A stretch of 64,000 nt of DNA from Bacteroidia bacterium. GTDB taxonomy: Bacteria; Bacteroidota; Bacteroidia; J057. A program made the translations under genes and the position numbers. Location: contig JAWKNO010000003.1 of NCBI GenBank assembly GCA_041391665.1, forward strand, positions 558,001-622,000, given 5' to 3'. Of the stretch, positions 61,401 to 64,000 are shown piece after piece. Each line of letters begins with the position of its first letter. Position 1 is the first letter of the stretch. The notes beneath the pieces are model-generated. The model was not told the DNA's origin. It was given only the letters and a program-made list of their open reading frames with translations, and made no database searches.

Positions 61401-63003
61401 AAGAAAGCATGTAGGTATTCATGGTTTTCAAACCTTCACTTTCGCCATAAGGGGTTGTTTTTGCCAATGCGGCTGCCTTTGCGTAAGGATCAAATTCTAC
61501 CCTGAATACATTCCCCGACTGCGTCTTTACCCAAAGCAACCCAAGCCCTTCCTCCTCAATATTTTCAACGATTTCATCAATCTGAGTTATCTTCAATGGG
61601 GGTTTACCTGTCTGTGGATTGTAGATACCTATATTGAAGCGGATGTTTATATACCATTGGTTGGGTACAAACCGGGACACAACAATATCAGAGTTTAATA
61701 CCATTACAGATTGTAACTCTGGCGGAAAAAGCGGAATCCAGGTCTTATTCCTGATTTCAAAAATCCCGTCACGGGTAGAGACAAACAGCTTTTCATCTAT
61801 TTCATGGAATCTCGAAATCTGTGTAATGGGGCCGGAAATATTTATCAGGCTGGAATTTTGAGTATCGGAGAGCGTTTTATACCGAATGCCGGTAAGGTTT
61901 CCAAAATACATACTGCCCTGGTGGTAAATCATCTCTGCATCAGCCATATTATCAGCAAAGACCGTCATTTGCCCGGGGATCTCCATTCGGATGATTTGCC
62001 CGAGCGGAGAGGCCCATAGATTTTTTTCTTTATCCACATACAGGCTCAAAACACTATTAGAAATAAGTCCTGACTGATCATCTACCTTTTCGAGTATATT
62101 TCCGTGTGAGTCAATAATCATAATCCCGCCCCCCAGTGAATTATAAGCAAAAACGCCTTCTTCCAGCAAAACACCTCTCAGGTAGACCTGACTTTCGACA
62201 ATAAAACGATTTGCCGGGCTTTCAAAAGGGGTAAAGGAATTTCCATCGTAGAGAAAAAGCCCATTTTCCTGAGTCGCAACCAGTATTTTTTTACCTTCAG
62301 GATCGGGATAGGGAAGCATCGACCATATCGTCTCCAGTTTATCGGAAATGGCTTCCACACTGCCACCGGGAATCGTCTTCAGGCTATCTCCGACTAATTT
62401 TGTGACCCCGCGCTCTCTGGTAAAAAAGTACAGTTCATCCCTGACACTGGCAGCAAAGGAAAAAGCAAACGGAAATTCCCAAACCGTAATTTTGCCTTTA
62501 TCAGGTTTTACGTTGGGTTCTGGTCGCCAGCGAATCAGGCGGGTAAAGGATTGGAAAAACACATCTTCCCCAATGGCAAAAGTTCCCCAAACCTGGGCAA
62601 TATCTTGTTTTTCTTTAGGAAGCTGGTTGAGGAGCGAGTGGTATTGGTTGTTACCGACCGAATCAGGCCATAAAAAACCAAAGTCAGACGGCCCGCCGGC
62701 ATACACAACACCCGCATCAGACACATCCATCGAAAAAGCGACAAGATTAGGCATGCTGATCGTCTTCCATGTGCTTCCGTCATACTCAACAATTCCGGGA
62801 GGCGTACCCGCATAGATAATACCGCTTGGATCCTGAACAATCGAAAAACACTGCGCATCACCGCGATATTCAGTCGTTGCCCAGAATTGCATCAGGTGAG
62901 TTCCGGTATTCTTCCACAAAGGGCTCTTCTCAACAGCGGGATTTTGAGAAAACACTTCAAAAATCCAAAAAAGTTGCAAAAGGCAAACCAGCGTTGATTT
63001 CAT
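58483..63003 (-). CDS. Propeller sensor hybrid kinase fused to receiver and nucleotidyl cyclase
   Basis: 1506 residues from ATG 63003. Signal peptide (1-19), a large beta-propeller sensor (about 25-690), the Y_Y_Y domain (about 695-765), a membrane helix (775-797), HisKA with phospho-acceptor His in NTSHELRTPL (near 835), HATPase (940-1045; VLYNLVGNAIKFT, GTGLGLSI), a receiver (1094-1210; LVLLDVMMPRMSG), then a class III cyclase domain (1248-1420; FFSDIRGYT and QYLGDGIMALF hold the metal-binding Asp pair, ISDTVNTAARLE the transition-state Asn/Arg). A TPR-like tail ends the chain. Gln replaces the usual Lys two residues before the LGD, so ATP versus GTP use is open. Confidence 0.93.
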   Translation of the reverse strand: MKSTLVCLLQLFWIFEVFSQNPAVEKSPLWKNTGTHLMQFWATTEYRGDAQCFSIVQDPSGIIYAGTPPGIVEYDGSTWKTISMPNLVAFSMDVSDAGVVYAGGPSDFGFLWPDSVGNNQYHSLLNQLPKEKQDIAQVWGTFAIGEDVFFQSFTRLIRWRPEPNVKPDKGKITVWEFPFAFSFAASVRDELYFFTRERGVTKLVGDSLKTIPGGSVEAISDKLETIWSMLPYPDPEGKKILVATQENGLFLYDGNSFTPFESPANRFIVESQVYLRGVLLEEGVFAYNSLGGGIMIIDSHGNILEKVDDQSGLISNSVLSLYVDKEKNLWASPLGQIIRMEIPGQMTVFADNMADAEMIYHQGSMYFGNLTGIRYKTLSDTQNSSLINISGPITQISRFHEIDEKLFVSTRDGIFEIRNKTWIPLFPPELQSVMVLNSDIVVSRFVPNQWYINIRFNIGIYNPQTGKPPLKITQIDEIVENIEEEGLGLLWVKTQSGNVFRVEFDPYAKAAALAKTTPYGESEGLKTMNTYMLSLHDKMLFSTEKGLREFDANTKRFVPSFALGKKFADTTLNIDLLQKLPGEKLAIGYSSAEGENMLEILQPKTEGGYSSIFLPTHKISGGETIKEIIEESPGVFWILTITKTVRYVYPVNETKTAVPPFKALVRKVTFNQDSLIFAGNIVPGFDSYPALHLPYSKNNIRFEYSATTYQTPENVWFQYRLIGNNETWSSWTEEKVKEYTNLWEGAYQFEVRAKNIYDQISEPVIYSFSVFPPWYRTLWAYLGYFILAGGMVFLLLRFQKKRQQKLHEKELNRERAINERLIQIDHMKDQFLANTSHELRTPLNGIIGITESLFDASDDPHVRKNLGMVVSSGKRLASLVDDLLDFSRIRNADLELRQRPTDLHTLVEVVLQVSQPMTQGKKITLYNEIPADLPAVYADEDRITQVLYNLVGNAIKFTEQGFVKVGAKLENEQMEISVTDSGIGIPEDKREAIFEAFVQADGSISRTYAGTGLGLSISRNLIERHNGRIWVESTIGEGSTFFFTLPVSKEIPETFAVTRSLTPLVDSSLSIPRHPAAELIPAKTSEIVATNGLIRILIVDDEPINHQVLKNHLPENLYQVFSAMNGNETMSILENEKKPFDLVLLDVMMPRMSGYEVCQRIREKYLPSQLPVIMVTAKNQINDLVQGLNTGANDYLAKPFSKDEFLARLGTHLNLHRINLATNRFVPSEFIQTLGRKAITDVQLGDNIYREVTVFFSDIRGYTTIAEQMTPVENFQFVQAYAQRMGPVIQRNNGFVNQYLGDGIMALFQGSSKDALNASIEMQAEIDRFNQELKKNGSLILQVGMGFHTGPLVMGIIGDMDRSNPAIISDTVNTAARLEGLTKYYHAKIIFSEISYQSLSPEQKELCRHLGLVQVKGKKEPMGIYECLSGELPDIRDQKLATRNDFHQGIQAYIKGDFMHAVEAFKSVLTRHPEDETAIHFLRRCEELNTKGVRKNWAGVEEMSEK

Positions 63004-63103
63004 ATTCAGCAATAGGAGATAAAGGGATTTTGCGACATGGCAAACTTCGATTATCCAATATAGGCTAAATACAGTGAATCAAGCCAGAGGTGGAAAAATT
63101 TTC

Positions 63104-64000
63104 TTACCGCACCACCGTAATTGTGCCTCCACATTCGAAGCTGTGATTGTCTTCCCGCAAAAATGAGGCGGCCCAGGTGTACACGCCCACATCGGCAGGG
63201 CTGCCCTGGATCATGCCGTCCCAGCCTTCATCAGGGTTGTTGAGCAATATATTGCCCCGGTCAAAGATTTTATTTCCCCACCGGTTATAGATCATCAGTC
63301 GCTCCACAATCTTGACGTCGGCGGTTTCTCTGTCGGCGTAAAAGGTAAACTGGTCGTTGATCCCGTCGCCGTTGGGGGAAAATGCAGTGGGTACGTAAAT
63401 ATCCTGATTGCACAATGCCTGGACTTTGACCGTGATCTGCACACTGTCTGTAGCCGCACAGCCGTGCGGGGAATAAGCAGTCGCATAAACAGTCAGGGAA
63501 GTGTCAGGCTCGAGATGGTAATAATACTCGCAACCAGAATTGCACAACCCGTGCCAGACAACGGATTCGAGCGGTTCGTTGGCCATAACAGCGACTTCCA
63601 GCCTTTCGCCTTTATATACCTTGCGGTCTTTGCCGAGGTCTATTTCAAAGGGCTCTGCATCATCGATCGTAAATATTTCTCTCCACTCACAGCCGTGAGT
63701 GTCAGTGACAAGGGCTTCATGTTCTCCCGGACAAAGCCCGCCGTTTTCCTGTGCGGCTGGCTGTCCGTTGATCTGAAAGGTATAAGGCGAATGGCCCCCA
63801 TCGGCCAAAATCATCAGTTCGCCGTTGCAGTCGCCGGCACAGTGGGCGTCGCCTGTAGCGAGAAACGCAGATACAGGCTCCGGTTCTTCGAGTACGACTG
63901 TTTCCTGTGTGGTACAGCCTCCCGCATCGCGGACTTCCACCGTGTGGGAACCCGCCCCCAGACCTGTCAGGTTAAGGCCGGAAATCCAGGTGGCGCCAGC
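63104..64000 (-). CDS. SprB-like surface adhesin, C-terminal part
   Basis: The frame is open to the right edge of the window, so only the last 298 codons are seen. The visible part shows SprB repeats (GLNLTGLGAGSHTVEVRDAG, LATGDAHCAGDCNGELMIL) and ends with the gliding-motility C-terminal domain, a type B sorting tail (YVPTAFSPNGDGINDQFTFY, RWGNKIFD, GVYTWAASF). Such proteins are carried to the cell surface by the type IX system and often act in gliding or adhesion. The N-terminus and full length are outside the window. Confidence 0.9.
   Translation of the reverse strand, partial: AGATWISGLNLTGLGAGSHTVEVRDAGGCTTQETVVLEEPEPVSAFLATGDAHCAGDCNGELMILADGGHSPYTFQINGQPAAQENGGLCPGEHEALVTDTHGCEWREIFTIDDAEPFEIDLGKDRKVYKGERLEVAVMANEPLESVVWHGLCNSGCEYYYHLEPDTSLTVYATAYSPHGCAATDSVQITVKVQALCNQDIYVPTAFSPNGDGINDQFTFYADRETADVKIVERLMIYNRWGNKIFDRGNILLNNPDEGWDGMIQGSPADVGVYTWAASFLREDNHSFECGGTITVVR

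Overview
The window comes from a member of the Bacteroidota, most probably a Saprospiria-like gliding bacterium (Lewinella, Haliscomenobacter or Phaeodactylibacter type). The signs are type IX secretion sorting tails of both kinds (type A on the genes at 27123 and 39935, type B after SprB-like repeats at 63104), a large TonB-dependent receptor with a carboxypeptidase-like N-terminal domain, -7 promoter boxes of the TAnnTTTG type, and an adenosylcobalamin-dependent ribonucleotide reductase. No rRNA, tRNA, CRISPR array, transposase or integrase was found.

Layout. 1-2659: a self-regulated TetR/ABC exporter operon with three palindromic operators. 2922-9002: a DUF6807 lipoprotein facing three tandem secreted paralogues. 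9321-12561: two envelope proteins and an HtrA protease. 12767-17304: an RRM protein with an acidic tail, then a deoC/aldehyde dehydrogenase/truncated aldehyde dehydrogenase/HEAT operon that looks like a split ALDH16. 17353-18215: VapBC and an orphan antitoxin. 18372-20901: a lipoprotein and YgiQ. 20972-27008: an AT-rich accessory region with mazF and a broken antitoxin, integron-like gene cassettes carrying leucine-rich-repeat and DUF2251/DUF7684-like genes, a DUF1016 nuclease pair, MITE-like elements and gene fragments. 27123-35862: a TonB receptor with a secreted beta-helix protein, amine oxidase, OsmC, HAD phosphatase and kinase-like protein. 35925-37298: a toxin-antitoxin-chaperone module whose toxin has an in-frame stop. 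37343-44511: a small membrane protein, a Zn-protease, a second DUF1016 nuclease between 70-bp direct repeats, a sorted PKD protein, lactonase, TerC and a DUF5009 protein. 44512-45752: a small insertion bounded by a duplicated gene end. 45817-48450: nrdJ.

48727-56853 is the most interesting block. Eight minus-strand genes encode an ECF sigma factor, a membrane-anchored TPR/anti-sigma-like protein, an exported caspase with an intact His/Cys dyad, an exported HELVH metalloprotease with a helical C-terminus, an M23 peptidase, a LysM protein, and a MotA/MotB-like ion-channel pair with a long coiled coil. Two promoters in the block share a -35/-10 signature (GCAA, 16 nt, GTCTTAAGGGTATAA), one in front of the sigma gene and one in front of the M23 gene, so the locus is probably one regulon under its own sigma factor. 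I know of no described system with this composition.

The right end holds a ToxR-like membrane regulator, a small secreted protein, a 1506-residue propeller sensor kinase fused to a receiver and a class III nucleotidyl cyclase, and the C-terminus of a SprB-like adhesin.
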